Shown here one piece after another: positions 1 to 7,436 of a stretch of 19,918 bases of DNA. The notes under the pieces were generated by a model. That model made no database searches and was not told where the DNA came from. It saw nothing but the letters and a program-made list of their open reading frames with translations. Each line of letters begins with the position of its first letter. Position 1 is the first letter of the stretch. The DNA is taken from the NCBI GenBank assembly GCA_018660305.1, contig JABJKO010000265.1, positions 1-19,918 on the forward strand, given 5' to 3'. The translations under genes and the position numbers were made by a program. This DNA is from Rhodospirillaceae bacterium (GTDB taxonomy: Bacteria > Pseudomonadota > Alphaproteobacteria > MPNO01 > UBA2964).

Positions 1-484
1 AATTGTCGAGGTAAAACAACATGCCCGGGTGGGAGGCCGCTTCCTGCAGCATAGGGCGAAAACGGCCCGTGACATGGGGGCGCACCGCTTCCCGCTCATG
101 CCCGCCGGCCATACCGATAGCCACGGCTTTTCGCCCCGATACAGTGAAATGATTACCCCAGAACCAGACCAGGCGTTCATGAAACGGCCGGTCCGTCGTG
201 ACCGCCGCCGACAATCGGGCCGTCGCCTCGCGGTACCAAAGATCGCGATAATCCTTGCGGATGCGTTTGACCAGCTCGGCAACGCTGATGGTTACGGCAG
301 CCCACCAATCCAGCACATTTTCACTGACCGGGGGCAGACCTTGCATGGCGGCCGGCAACGGGATCGGTCCTTCCAGCTGCTCCAAAAGCCAGCCGCGAGG
401 GTCGCCGCCGATCTTTTCAATTTCGCCCGGTTTGGGGCCCAAACCGAAACGATGCGCTGCGATCAATGCGTCTCTACGGGACAT
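1..484 (-). CDS. DUF1800 family protein, N-terminal fragment (partial)
   Basis: This minus-strand reading frame opens at an ATG whose first base is 484 and runs off the left edge without a stop, so 161 codons are visible. The N-terminus (residues 5-35) has the arrangement typical of DUF1800 proteins, an A-x-H/N-R-F-G-L-G-x-x-P-G stretch followed by GGDPRGWLLEQL. Further on come FHERLVWFWGNHF (101-113), GHEREAVRPHV (128-138) and HPGMLFYLDN (152-161), all landmarks of the family. An AGGGGA ribosome-binding site lies about 10 bases upstream, which supports this start. DUF1800 genes are commonly paired with a DUF1501 gene downstream, but that position is outside the window. The biochemical function of the family is unknown. 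The gene is divergent from the SnoaL-like gene at 575, with 90 bases between the two starts. Confidence 0.85.
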   Translation of the reverse strand, partial: MSRRDALIAAHRFGLGPKPGEIEKIGGDPRGWLLEQLEGPIPLPAAMQGLPPVSENVLDWWAAVTISVAELVKRIRKDYRDLWYREATARLSAAVTTDRPFHERLVWFWGNHFTVSGRKAVAIGMAGGHEREAVRPHVTGRFRPMLQEAASHPGMLFYLDN

Positions 485-574
485 GCCAGCAAATTCCCCT
501 GTCCATGATGCGCGAGCCAATGGCAAGATGGAAGTCTAACGCCAAGACGAAGAGCAAACAATTGTGGTGCACAC

Positions 575-955
575 ATGATGGACAATGAAACGACATTCAA
601 GCTTCTGGATGACATCGGCGCGGCCTTCGCGCGCCACGATATCGACGCCATGGTCGGATATTTCGCCGTGGATGGCGAGTTCGTCAACGCCATTGGATCC
701 GATCCCCATGGCACTTGTTACAAGGGACACCAGCAAATTCGCGGATATTTCGAGGGCCTGTTTGCCACGGTCGAGGACGTGCAATGGGAAAAGACCGATA
801 TCCGGGTGGTGGCCGAGAAGGCCTATGCCGAATGGCACCGCCGCGCCACCCTGAAAAGCGGCGAGACCCAGGACTGGCTGGGCGTGGATATCTACACCTT
901 CGGCGACGGCGAAATCCTTAAAAAGGATACCTACATCAAGGTGGTTCGCCCATGA
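575..955 (+). CDS. SnoaL-like (NTF2-superfamily) small protein
   Basis: A 126-residue protein with the length and pattern of a SnoaL-like/NTF2 fold. It has an N-terminal helix (FKLLDDIGAAFARHDIDAMV), then FAVDGEFVNAIGSDPHGTCY, a KGHQQIRGYFEGLF helix near 50-62, and alternating beta strands ending in WLGVDIYTFGDGEILKKDTY. Members of this fold act as small cyclases, isomerases, hydrolases or binding proteins, so a specific reaction cannot be given. The start is ATGATG at 575-580 with no strong Shine-Dalgarno site. The stop codon overlaps the next gene's start (ATGA at 952-955), which indicates translational coupling with the M19-family gene and makes it the first gene of a four-gene operon. The assignment is by sequence pattern. 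Confidence 0.8.
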   Translation: MMDNETTFKLLDDIGAAFARHDIDAMVGYFAVDGEFVNAIGSDPHGTCYKGHQQIRGYFEGLFATVEDVQWEKTDIRVVAEKAYAEWHRRATLKSGETQDWLGVDIYTFGDGEILKKDTYIKVVRP

Positions 956-1932
956 CGGATGAATTCAATCACGATGACGCTGTTATTTTCGACGGCCTGA
1001 TCGTTTCCAATTGGGGCGAGGCGGTATTCCGGGACATGCGCCGCGGCGGGCTGACCGGCGCCAACTGCACCTGCTCGGTCTGGGAGGGGTTTCGCGACAC
1101 CATGCTCAACATCGGTCAGTGGAACCGCTGGTTCGCGGAATATGGCGACTTGATCGTCAAGGCCCGCACCACGGCCGATATTCACCAGGCCAAACGGAAC
1201 GGCAAGACCGCCATCGTCTTGGGCTTTCAAAATACCTCCGCCTTCGAGGACCGGTTGGAATTCGTCCAGGTTTTCAAGGACGCCGGCGTCGGTATCGTAC
1301 AGATGACCTACAACACACAGAACCTGGTGGGCAGCGGCTGTTATGAAAGCACTGACGGTGGTCTTTCGGATTTCGGCCATGAAGTGGTAGCGGAAATGAA
1401 CCGTGTCGGCATGTTATGTGATTTGAGCCACGTGGGTTCAAAAACCTCCAGGGACGTGATCGAAGCCTCGGCCAAGCCCGTGGCATTTAGCCATTGCCTG
1501 CCCAAGGGCCTGAAAGATCATCCCCGCAACAAGACCGATGACGAGCTGCGCTTTATCGCCGAGCGGGGCGGCTTTATCGGGGTGACGATGTTTCCGCCCT
1601 TTTTGGCCCGTGGTATCGAAGCCGGCATCGCCGATTATATCGAAGCCATTGAGTATATCATCAACATTGCCGGCGAGGATGCGGTCGGTATCGGCACGGA
1701 TTTTACCCAAGGTTACGGCGATGAATTCATGCGCTGGATCACCCACGACAAGGGCTATGCCCGGCAGCTGACGGAATTCGGTCCCGTCAAATTTCCCGAT
1801 GGTCTGGGCGCCATCGGCGATATGCCCAATCTCAGCCAAGGCATGCAGGCGGCCGGCTGGCCGGCAGACCGGATCCGCAAGATCATGGGCGAAAACTGGT
1901 TGCGGCTGCTGGAGATCGCGTGGGGCGGCTGA
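952..1932 (+). CDS. Peptidase M19 (membrane/renal dipeptidase) family protein with altered metal site
   Basis: A 326-residue TIM-barrel protein of the M19 family, which normally hydrolyses dipeptides with two zinc ions. Clear family signatures are VQMTYNTQNLVGSGCYE (116-132), EMNRVGMLCDLSHVG (148-162, ligand His160), VAFSHCLPKGL (177-187, ligand His181), HPRN (190-193, substrate Arg192) and GIGTDF (246-251, Asp250). The usual N-terminal HxD pair is replaced by Leu16 and Val18 (DGLIVSNW), and the bridging Glu is Gln93 (GFQNTSAFED). Half of the binuclear site is therefore missing. From memory, a Pseudomonas aeruginosa relative near the glycine-betaine catabolism genes has the same replacements, so this seems to be a subfamily trait and not decay. 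It overlaps the upstream gene by four bases. A true dipeptidase role is doubtful; a mononuclear hydrolase acting on a small amine- or amide-containing compound is an inference. Confidence 0.85.
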   Translation: MTDEFNHDDAVIFDGLIVSNWGEAVFRDMRRGGLTGANCTCSVWEGFRDTMLNIGQWNRWFAEYGDLIVKARTTADIHQAKRNGKTAIVLGFQNTSAFEDRLEFVQVFKDAGVGIVQMTYNTQNLVGSGCYESTDGGLSDFGHEVVAEMNRVGMLCDLSHVGSKTSRDVIEASAKPVAFSHCLPKGLKDHPRNKTDDELRFIAERGGFIGVTMFPPFLARGIEAGIADYIEAIEYIINIAGEDAVGIGTDFTQGYGDEFMRWITHDKGYARQLTEFGPVKFPDGLGAIGDMPNLSQGMQAAGWPADRIRKIMGENWLRLLEIAWGG

Positions 1933-1968
1933 ATGTGATATAAGGGCTTTCAACCTGGGAGGACCATC

Positions 1969-3111
1969 ATGCATTACAATCGTATTTCCGCCGACAGCCA
2001 CGTTGATATGTGCTGGATGCCGCCGAAGCTGTTCGTCGAGGAGGCGACGCCGGCGATGAAAGAGCGGATGCCTTATGTGACGGATGGTCCCGACGGTCCC
2101 TATTGGACCTCGAAAAGCGGCATGTCATTTGGTCTGAAAAACGGCGTCGGTCCGGCCGGCGCCAAGTACGAGCCCGGCAGACACGCCCGCGCCGACCTGA
2201 TGGCGGCGACGAATTTGTACGAGGATGGCAAGAACGATGTCCGCCGCATCACCGACCCGCACCTGCGCCTCAAGGACATGCTGATGGACGATGTGGACGC
2301 GGAGGTGATTTACGGCATCCTCGGCGCCGCCACCAAGCTGGCCGACCATGAGGCCGCGAACGAGATGTTCCGCATCTATAACGACTGGCTGGCTGATTTT
2401 TGCCGCCATTATCCCGAACGCCACATCGGCCTGGCCTGTCTGCCCTATGGCGATATTGAGGCCGCACGGGAAGAGATATTCCGTGTCGCCGGCACCGGAC
2501 TTCGCGGTCTGGAACTGTCCTGTTCCTGGGACATGGCGCCCATGTACGATCCCATGTGGGAGCCCCTGTGGCAGGCCGCCGATGAAGTCGGCTTGCCGTT
2601 GCATTTCCACACCTTCCCGGCCATCGACCCGAAAATGTTCGATAATCTGACCGATCAAACCCGGCGCCCGGCGTTCTTTACCGTGGTCTCCGGCTTTCAG
2701 ATGAACCTGGTCAACATCATCGCGGCGATCATTTCGGGCGGTGTTTTGGAACGCTATCCCAATCTGAAGATCGCCTTCGGTGAAAGCGGCTGCGGCTGGA
2801 TACCTTACATGCTCGACCGCATGGATTTCGAATGGGAGGACCGGTTCCACGATCTGCCCATGACCATGCGCCCCTCGGATTATTGGAAACGGCAATGCAA
2901 GGCCACCTTCCAGTTCGACACCATCGGTACCAAGCTGATTGAGGATATGGGCGTTGAGACCCTGATGTGGGGCTCGGACTATCCGCACGGTGACGGCGTC
3001 TGGCCCGAATCCAGCCGCTATATCGACGAACAGTTCGGCCATCTGTCAGCCGACGATATCCGCAAGATTACCTGCGAGAACGCCGGTAAATTTTACGGCC
3101 TGATGAATTAG
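1969..3111 (+). CDS. Amidohydrolase family 2 (ACMSD-like) metal-dependent hydrolase/decarboxylase
   Basis: A 380-residue protein of the amidohydrolase_2 group, which contains ACMSD-type decarboxylases and TIM-barrel hydrolases. Visible metal and catalytic positions are ISADSHVD (6-13, the HxD pair His11/Asp13), PLHFHTF (210-216, His212/His214), AFGESGCGW (269-277, Glu272) and MWGSDYPHGDG (333-343, Asp337 and His340). The C-terminal helices (ADDIRKITCENAGKFYGL) are standard for the family. Long members of this kind (about 380 residues) are common near monooxygenase and catabolic genes and act on carboxylated or amide substrates. The start is well supported by GGGAGGA about 6 bases upstream. 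It lies 36 bases after the M19 gene and 23 bases before the PuuE-type gene, in the same operon. The substrate is not known. Confidence 0.9.
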   Translation: MHYNRISADSHVDMCWMPPKLFVEEATPAMKERMPYVTDGPDGPYWTSKSGMSFGLKNGVGPAGAKYEPGRHARADLMAATNLYEDGKNDVRRITDPHLRLKDMLMDDVDAEVIYGILGAATKLADHEAANEMFRIYNDWLADFCRHYPERHIGLACLPYGDIEAAREEIFRVAGTGLRGLELSCSWDMAPMYDPMWEPLWQAADEVGLPLHFHTFPAIDPKMFDNLTDQTRRPAFFTVVSGFQMNLVNIIAAIISGGVLERYPNLKIAFGESGCGWIPYMLDRMDFEWEDRFHDLPMTMRPSDYWKRQCKATFQFDTIGTKLIEDMGVETLMWGSDYPHGDGVWPESSRYIDEQFGHLSADDIRKITCENAGKFYGLMN

Positions 3112-3134
3112 GCAGGGCGTGTCCGGGGTGGATC

Positions 3135-4061
3135 ATGGCAGGTGATTACCCCCGCGATCTGATCGGTTACGGGCGCACGCCGCCTGACCCGCAATGGCCC
3201 AATGGCGCCCGGCTGGCGGTCAACTTCGTCATGAATTACGAAGAGGGCTCTGAATATTCCATCCCCGACGGCGATGGTTTTTCCGAAGCCTCCCTGACCG
3301 AAATGCCCAGCTCCGCCGTACCGTACGGAGACAGGGACCTGGCGGCGGAAAGCATGTTCGAATACGGCAGCCGGGTCGGCTTCTGGCGGCTCATGCGCTT
3401 GTTCCGGGAACGCGATTTGCCCCTGACCGTATTTGCCTGCGCCCTGGCCCTGGAACGAAACCCCGAGGCCGCGGCCGCGATCCGCGAGGCGGGCTATGAT
3501 ATCTGCTGCCATGGCTGGCGCTGGGTCGAACATTTCAAGCTGACCGAGGCGCAGGAACGGGACCATATCGCCCGCGCCGTCGCGTCCCTGACGAAAATGT
3601 TCGGAGCGCCGCCGCCCGGCTGGTATTGCCGTACCGGCCCCAGCGTCAACACCCGACGCCTGTTGGCGGAACATGGTGGCTTCCTCTACGACAGCGACGC
3701 CTACAATGACGAGTTGCCCTATTGGCTCGATGTCGAAGGGAAAAGCCATCTGGTCCTGCCCTACAGCCTGACCCACAACGACAGCAAATTCGGCCGCGGT
3801 TATTTCGCCCATGGCGATGATTTTTTCCACTTCGTCCGGGACGGCTTCGATATGCTGTACGAAGAAGGCCAAAGCCAGCCGAAGATGATGTCGATCGGCC
3901 TGCATATGCGCCTGATGGGACACCCCGCGCGGGCGGCCGGGCTGGCCCGGCTGTTGGATCATATTGCCGGGCACGATGACGTCTGGATCACGGGCCGCCA
4001 GGCGATCGCCGAACATTGGGTCCGGGTGCATCCCTATGAGGACGGTTGTGTTACACTATAG
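3135..4061 (+). CDS. PuuE-type polysaccharide deacetylase-fold hydrolase (allantoinase-like)
   Basis: A 308-residue protein that closely follows the PuuE family pattern: YPRDLIGYGRTPPDPQWPNG (5-24), NYEEGSE (34-40), MFEYGSRVGFWRL (74-86), CCHGWRWVEH (124-133, conserved His126), PPPGWYCRTGPSVNTRRLL (159-177) and FLYDSDAYNDELPYW (183-197). PuuE is a cofactor-independent allantoinase with a NodB (polysaccharide deacetylase) fold that opens the allantoin hydantoin ring. No other purine-degradation gene (uricase, transthyretin-like, OHCU decarboxylase) is present here. Instead it sits with an amidohydrolase and an M19-fold protein, so it may be a paralogue acting on another cyclic amide or ureide. 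The start follows CCGGGGTGGATC, a usable ribosome-binding site. It is the last gene of the operon, and a hairpin follows. Confidence 0.85.
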   Translation: MAGDYPRDLIGYGRTPPDPQWPNGARLAVNFVMNYEEGSEYSIPDGDGFSEASLTEMPSSAVPYGDRDLAAESMFEYGSRVGFWRLMRLFRERDLPLTVFACALALERNPEAAAAIREAGYDICCHGWRWVEHFKLTEAQERDHIARAVASLTKMFGAPPPGWYCRTGPSVNTRRLLAEHGGFLYDSDAYNDELPYWLDVEGKSHLVLPYSLTHNDSKFGRGYFAHGDDFFHFVRDGFDMLYEEGQSQPKMMSIGLHMRLMGHPARAAGLARLLDHIAGHDDVWITGRQAIAEHWVRVHPYEDGCVTL

Positions 4062-4070
4062 CCTCGACTA

Positions 4071-4094
4071 ATGGACCCGGTGGGGCGGGTTCAT
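4071..4094 (+). terminator. Hairpin after the 575-4061 operon, probable terminator
   Basis: Nine-base arms ATGGACCCG (4071-4079) and CGGGTTCAT (4086-4094) pair, with one G-T wobble, around a GTGGGG loop. They begin nine bases after the stop of the PuuE-type gene. The tail is only moderately T-rich (TTCTGG, with ATTTTATTTT about 15 bases further on), so termination efficiency is uncertain. Confidence 0.5.
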
Positions 4095-4134
4095 TTCTGG
4101 TCCGGGGACAATTTTATTTTGGGGTGGTTTTAGG

Positions 4135-4656
4135 TTGACTGAAGCCATATCAACATTTTCATCATTGAATCTGGTTCATGACCCGGATCTGAACACAAAG
4201 ACGGCTGAAATCCTGTTGGGTCTGGAATATTGGCGTGACATCCGCGGATCGCGCGTCATGCCAAGCCCGGATGATCTGGATGCCATACAAATCCCCAATA
4301 GTGTCTTGCCGCACATCAGCCTGCTGGACATCGAATACCTGCCGGAAAAGCGGTTTCATTGGCGATTGATCGGAACCGCGATCACTTCCGCGCTGAGCCG
4401 GGACATGACCGGCCAGTATTGGGATGAAATCTACAGCGAGGACATACTTGCCGCATGGCTGCATACGGTAGACGTCGTAATGCAAAGCCGCCGCCCCCTG
4501 CGTTTCACGGCGAAGGCCCATGTGGTGGGCAAGGAAATTTTCGACGCCGAACATATTTACATGCCCATGTCCCGCGACGATGATCGGATCGACCGTCTCC
4601 TTACCATCTCCATATTCACGAACTCGAACGGCGTGATTTGGCGACCTTTTACTTGA
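4135..4656 (+). CDS. PAS_5 (DUF1488-independent, PF07310-like) single-domain PAS protein
   Basis: A 173-residue soluble protein that fits the PAS_5-type family abundant in Rhodospirillales. It has an N-terminal helix containing LLGLEYWRDIRGSRVMPSPD (about residues 28-47), the strand pair ISLLDIEYLPEKRFHWRLIG (61-80), TGQYWDEIYS (91-100), a linking helix, and RPLRFTAKAHVVGKE (about 121-135) leading to the last strand YMPMSRDDDRIDRLLTISIF. There is no kinase, cyclase or HTH output domain, so it is probably a stand-alone sensor or binding module; the role is unknown. The chosen start is TTG at 4135 because no in-frame ATG gives the conserved N-terminal region, although its ribosome-binding site is weak. 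It lies 73 bases beyond the previous operon, after the hairpin, and converges on the MmgE/PrpD gene, 22 bases between stops. Confidence 0.75.
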   Translation: MTEAISTFSSLNLVHDPDLNTKTAEILLGLEYWRDIRGSRVMPSPDDLDAIQIPNSVLPHISLLDIEYLPEKRFHWRLIGTAITSALSRDMTGQYWDEIYSEDILAAWLHTVDVVMQSRRPLRFTAKAHVVGKEIFDAEHIYMPMSRDDDRIDRLLTISIFTNSNGVIWRPFT

Positions 4657-4678
4657 CGGTGGCCGGATCGAAACACCA

Positions 4679-6025
4679 CTAGGACTGCGTACCGACCATG
4701 TTCATGACTTCAGCCGCGTCCTCGGTCCCGTCGAGTGACCAGACGGCGTCGGAAATAGCGCGGATATTTCCATCAAACCCGCGATAGGCCGCAAGTTCGG
4801 CAAGCTTTTCCTCCAACTCCCCGTCCGTCATGGGATTTGCCGGACCGCCTTTGGCAGTTGTGATCTCTATGGTATGCGATTGTCCCTGGCGGGTGTGTAC
4901 AATCATATGGACGGATTCAATGGCGCGGTCGGCATCATCGATGAAAGTGACTTGCGGGCGGATGTCATCGCGCCGGGTTTCGGCGACCGCCGCGTCATTG
5001 AACGCCGTCAGGCCGGCGCTGCCGCGGCGCAGGGCAATGGCAATGGCGTGCTGGGCGCTAACCTGGGATAGCCGTCCCGTGGTGACATCCGGCCAGTCCG
5101 CGCGCTCCCGCAAAAGGGGATGCGCCGTCACTTCGACCGCGACGACATCCTCGGCGCGAAGCCCGGTTTCATGGTGGAGCCGGATGCAACCCTCGATCAC
5201 CGGGTGCAGAACAATACCGGCCGGATAGGGCTTGTAGGTATTTTTGGCGATTTCCCAAATCTCGCTTAAACCATCCGTCAACTCGCTGACCGTTGCCTGA
5301 TCGGAGAAGACGGACAGGTAGCCGCGCTCCCCCGCCAGTGGATCGCTGGGCCCGGAAATACCCTCCTTGGCCATCAAAGCCGATAAAAGGCCGTTCCTCG
5401 CGGCATTGCCGACGCTGATGCTTTTGGACATGGTGCCGATTGTCTCAACCATGCCCGCGGATTGCGCGGTTCCGTGGCCGAGGGACCAGGCGTATTGCTC
5501 TTCATCCAAGCCAATCAGGTTGCCGACGCCAATCGCCGCGCCGAAGACGCCGCAGGTGGATGTGATATGCCAGCCGCGCACGTAATGGGAGGGCGACACC
5601 GCATTGCCGATGCGGCATTCCATTTCTCCGCCAAGCACGAATGCCTTCAAAAGCGACTTGCCATCGCAAGCCCGAGTTTCGGCAAACGCGAATAACGCCG
5701 GTGCGATGGGCGCCGTGGGGTGGATCACCGTGGCCTGATGGGTGTCGTCAAAATCAAAGATATTGGCGCTCATGGCATTCAGATAGGTGGCGAGCGCCAT
5801 ATCCACCCGCTCCGGGCGGCCGATAAGACTGCATTGGCCCGGACCTGAAAATGGGGCAAGGACAGCCAGGCTCTTATCCATCGCCTCTTCGCCGCTGCCG
5901 GCGATCGCGGTGGCGAAGTAGTTCAACAAAGACCGCTTCGCCTCGTGGCGCACAACTTCGGGAATGTCATCCCACGCCGTGCGCGCCACGAACGCCGCTA
6001 CTCTATCTGTTACGGTGTCGTTCAT
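4679..6025 (-). CDS. MmgE/PrpD family protein (2-methylcitrate dehydratase superfamily)
   Basis: A 448-residue protein of usual length for the MmgE/PrpD family. Members include 2-methylcitrate dehydratase, cis-aconitate decarboxylase and iminodisuccinate epimerase. Landmarks are the N-terminal helices with AKRSLLNYFATAIAGS (29-44), NAMSANIFDFDDTHQATVIHP (83-103; FDFDDTH 90-96 and His102 belong to the active-site region), RGWHITSTCGVFGAAIGV (about 149-166), LGHGTAQSAG and the TYKPYPAG strand that corresponds to the conserved K-x-Y-P segment. No methylcitrate synthase or 2-methylisocitrate lyase is nearby, so it is better read as a hydro-lyase or epimerase of an unknown dicarboxylate-like intermediate than as PrpD. 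The ribosome-binding site is weak. The NIPSNAP gene ends 37 bases upstream on the same strand, so the two may be co-transcribed. Confidence 0.9.
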   Translation of the reverse strand: MNDTVTDRVAAFVARTAWDDIPEVVRHEAKRSLLNYFATAIAGSGEEAMDKSLAVLAPFSGPGQCSLIGRPERVDMALATYLNAMSANIFDFDDTHQATVIHPTAPIAPALFAFAETRACDGKSLLKAFVLGGEMECRIGNAVSPSHYVRGWHITSTCGVFGAAIGVGNLIGLDEEQYAWSLGHGTAQSAGMVETIGTMSKSISVGNAARNGLLSALMAKEGISGPSDPLAGERGYLSVFSDQATVSELTDGLSEIWEIAKNTYKPYPAGIVLHPVIEGCIRLHHETGLRAEDVVAVEVTAHPLLRERADWPDVTTGRLSQVSAQHAIAIALRRGSAGLTAFNDAAVAETRRDDIRPQVTFIDDADRAIESVHMIVHTRQGQSHTIEITTAKGGPANPMTDGELEEKLAELAAYRGFDGNIRAISDAVWSLDGTEDAAEVMNMVGTQS

Positions 6026-6062
6026 CGGTTCTGATGCGCGGGAATGGTATCCGATCGAGGCC

Positions 6063-6389
6063 TCAACGGACCGTGGATTTCGTCGTCGGAATGATTCGGG
6101 TTACCACATTGTTCGGCCGGTCCAGATACTCCGGTACCCTGGGGGCAATTTCGGTTTTCCAATAATCCGACTCGTATACCACCTTGTAGAGTTCTTCCCG
6201 CTGCGCCTCGCTTTCAAAACGGCGCAGCCAGATATAGACGCTGTCGTCTTCCTCGCCCTGAAAACTGCCGCAGATAACCATGCCTTTTGATACCTGGAAG
6301 GGGATGATCTCATCCTCCATCACCTTAACCCATGCGTCGATCTTACCGGGGAGCACTTTATATTGACGAAGTTCATAGAAGGCGGACAT
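6063..6389 (-). CDS. NIPSNAP family dimeric alpha/beta-barrel protein
   Basis: A 108-residue protein starting MSAFYELRQYKVLPGK. The YELRQY opening, LPGKIDAWVKVMEDEIIPFQ helix, GSFQGEEDDSVYIWLRRFES strand pair and final YLDRPNNVVTRIIPT are typical of NIPSNAP proteins, small ferredoxin-like-fold proteins of mostly unknown function often found in catabolic operons. A longer frame reaches 6434, but the ATG at 6389 is preferred: AGAGG lies 7 bases upstream and the family N-terminus begins exactly here. It is followed by the MmgE/PrpD gene in the same direction, and is divergent from the dienelactone hydrolase with 150 bases between the starts. No catalytic residue can be assigned. Confidence 0.85.
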   Translation of the reverse strand: MSAFYELRQYKVLPGKIDAWVKVMEDEIIPFQVSKGMVICGSFQGEEDDSVYIWLRRFESEAQREELYKVVYESDYWKTEIAPRVPEYLDRPNNVVTRIIPTTKSTVR

Positions 6390-6474
6390 TGGCAAACCTC
6401 TGTTTGAATGACTGGATAATTCCTGAAATGACAAGGCTGAGTGTAGGGGACATATCCATGACCGTGAAGCATCT

Positions 6475-6486
6475 ATAGGTCCCTAT
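6475..6486. promoter_or_regulatory. Short palindrome in a divergent intergenic region, possible operator
   Basis: ATAGGTCCCTAT is a 5-base inverted repeat with a 2-base centre, midway between the divergent NIPSNAP and dienelactone hydrolase starts. Its position would suit a regulator-binding site shared by both genes. The arm length alone is weak support, and no regulator gene is adjacent. Confidence 0.2.
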
Positions 6487-6539
6487 CATTGTAAGGTGGT
6501 ATTACATGTGTGGAACTGGGATTATCAGGGATGCATTGA

Positions 6540-7235
6540 ATGGGCCGGGAAATCGAAATCAAGGCGGCGACGGGCGGGGTCTTCGCGGCCTATTTGAGCT
6601 TGCCGGAAACCACGCCGGCGCCGGGTATCGTCCTGCTGCCCGAGGTTTTCAATACCAATGAACATATCCGCTCGGTCGCCGATGGCTACGCCGCCGAAGG
6701 ATTCTGCGTCATCGCGCCGGATGTCTATTGGCGACAGGAAGCCGGTTGCTATCTACCCTATACCGACGAAGGCCGGGCCAAGGCGCAATCCCTGCGCGCT
6801 GATCTGGACACCGACCAGTTCGCCGATGACCTGGCCGATGCCATTGCCGCCCTCGGCGCGCTGGAGGGATGCACCGGCAAAATCGGGGTCATGGGTTTTT
6901 GCCTGGGTGGTAAGTTCACCTATCTGTCGGGCACGCGGCACAAGATCAAGGCGGCGGTGAGCTATTACGGCGTGCAAATCGATCAGCATCTGGACGAAGC
7001 CGGCAACCTGAATTGCCCCATCCTGATGCATTTCGCCGGAGACGATCCCCATGTGCCGGCCGCGGCCGTGGAGGCGATCCAGGCCCGCATGGGGACATGG
7101 GAGAATGTGGATATTCATGTCTACCCCGGCGCCGAACATGGCTTTAACCGATACGGCTATCCACCCTACAACGAAGCCGCGGCAAGCCAGGCGCGGGCGC
7201 GCACGCTGCGGCATTTTCGCGATCTTTTGAGTTGA
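6540..7235 (+). CDS. Dienelactone hydrolase family protein
   Basis: A 231-residue alpha/beta hydrolase, about the length of classical dienelactone hydrolase (236). The full catalytic set is in register: Glu35 (LLPEVFNTN), nucleophile Cys121 in GFCLGG (119-124), Asp169 in GDDPHVP (167-173) and His200 in AEHGFNRYG (198-206). Dienelactone hydrolase opens dienelactone to maleylacetate in chlorocatechol breakdown, and many relatives hydrolyse other esters or lactones. No chlorocatechol dioxygenase or cycloisomerase gene is present, so only the family is assigned. The ATG at 6540 has CAGGGA about 9 bases upstream. The protein has no signal peptide and is likely cytoplasmic. It is followed by 201 bases without a gene that contain an inverted-repeat element, and appears monocistronic. 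Confidence 0.9.
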   Translation: MGREIEIKAATGGVFAAYLSLPETTPAPGIVLLPEVFNTNEHIRSVADGYAAEGFCVIAPDVYWRQEAGCYLPYTDEGRAKAQSLRADLDTDQFADDLADAIAALGALEGCTGKIGVMGFCLGGKFTYLSGTRHKIKAAVSYYGVQIDQHLDEAGNLNCPILMHFAGDDPHVPAAAVEAIQARMGTWENVDIHVYPGAEHGFNRYGYPPYNEAAASQARARTLRHFRDLLS

Positions 7236-7279
7236 GGCGCGAGGCGGCTGCTGAAAATCTAGAAATTCCGGCCCTACGA

Positions 7280-7391
7280 CGTCATTCCCGCGAAAGCGGG
7301 AATCCATGCCTGTATCTGCCGCGTCGTGTAAGACATTGAAAAATATTAAATTTCAGACTCCGTGTGGATTCCCGCGTTCGCGAGAATGACG
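7280..7391. mobile_element. MITE-like element with 27-bp imperfect terminal inverted repeats
   Basis: Left arm 7280-7306 and right arm 7365-7391 are inverted copies of 27 bases with only two mismatches; both contain the CGTCATTC end and the GGGAATCCA inner end. Each arm is also a small hairpin by itself (ATTCCCGCG with CGGGAAT in the left arm). The 58-base centre is AT-rich with no reading frame. This structure matches the short non-autonomous ATTCCCGCG-type repeats common between proteobacterial genes. A clear target-site duplication could not be seen, so mobility is inferred from form only. It lies between the tail of the dienelactone hydrolase gene and the tail of the cupin gene, where it could also serve as a bidirectional hairpin terminator. 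Confidence 0.7.
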
Positions 7392-7436
7392 AATACAAAC
7401 CAAACTTGAATGCAAAAAAAGTCTTTTAGCACTCTA

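Noticed and set aside
29..508. A plus-strand open frame of 159 codons at the left end
   Set aside because: The opposite strand carries clear DUF1800 motifs (LVWFWGNHF, HEREAVRPHV), so the plus-strand frame is only its complement.
2125..4031. Two minus-strand frames of about 305 codons each, opposite the amidohydrolase and PuuE-type genes
   Set aside because: Both mirror strongly supported plus-strand genes with full catalytic motifs. Their translations show no recognisable domain and no ribosome-binding sites.
6540..7235. A chlorocatechol (dienelactone) pathway
   Set aside because: Only the hydrolase family member is present. No catechol dioxygenase, muconate cycloisomerase or maleylacetate reductase was found in the window.
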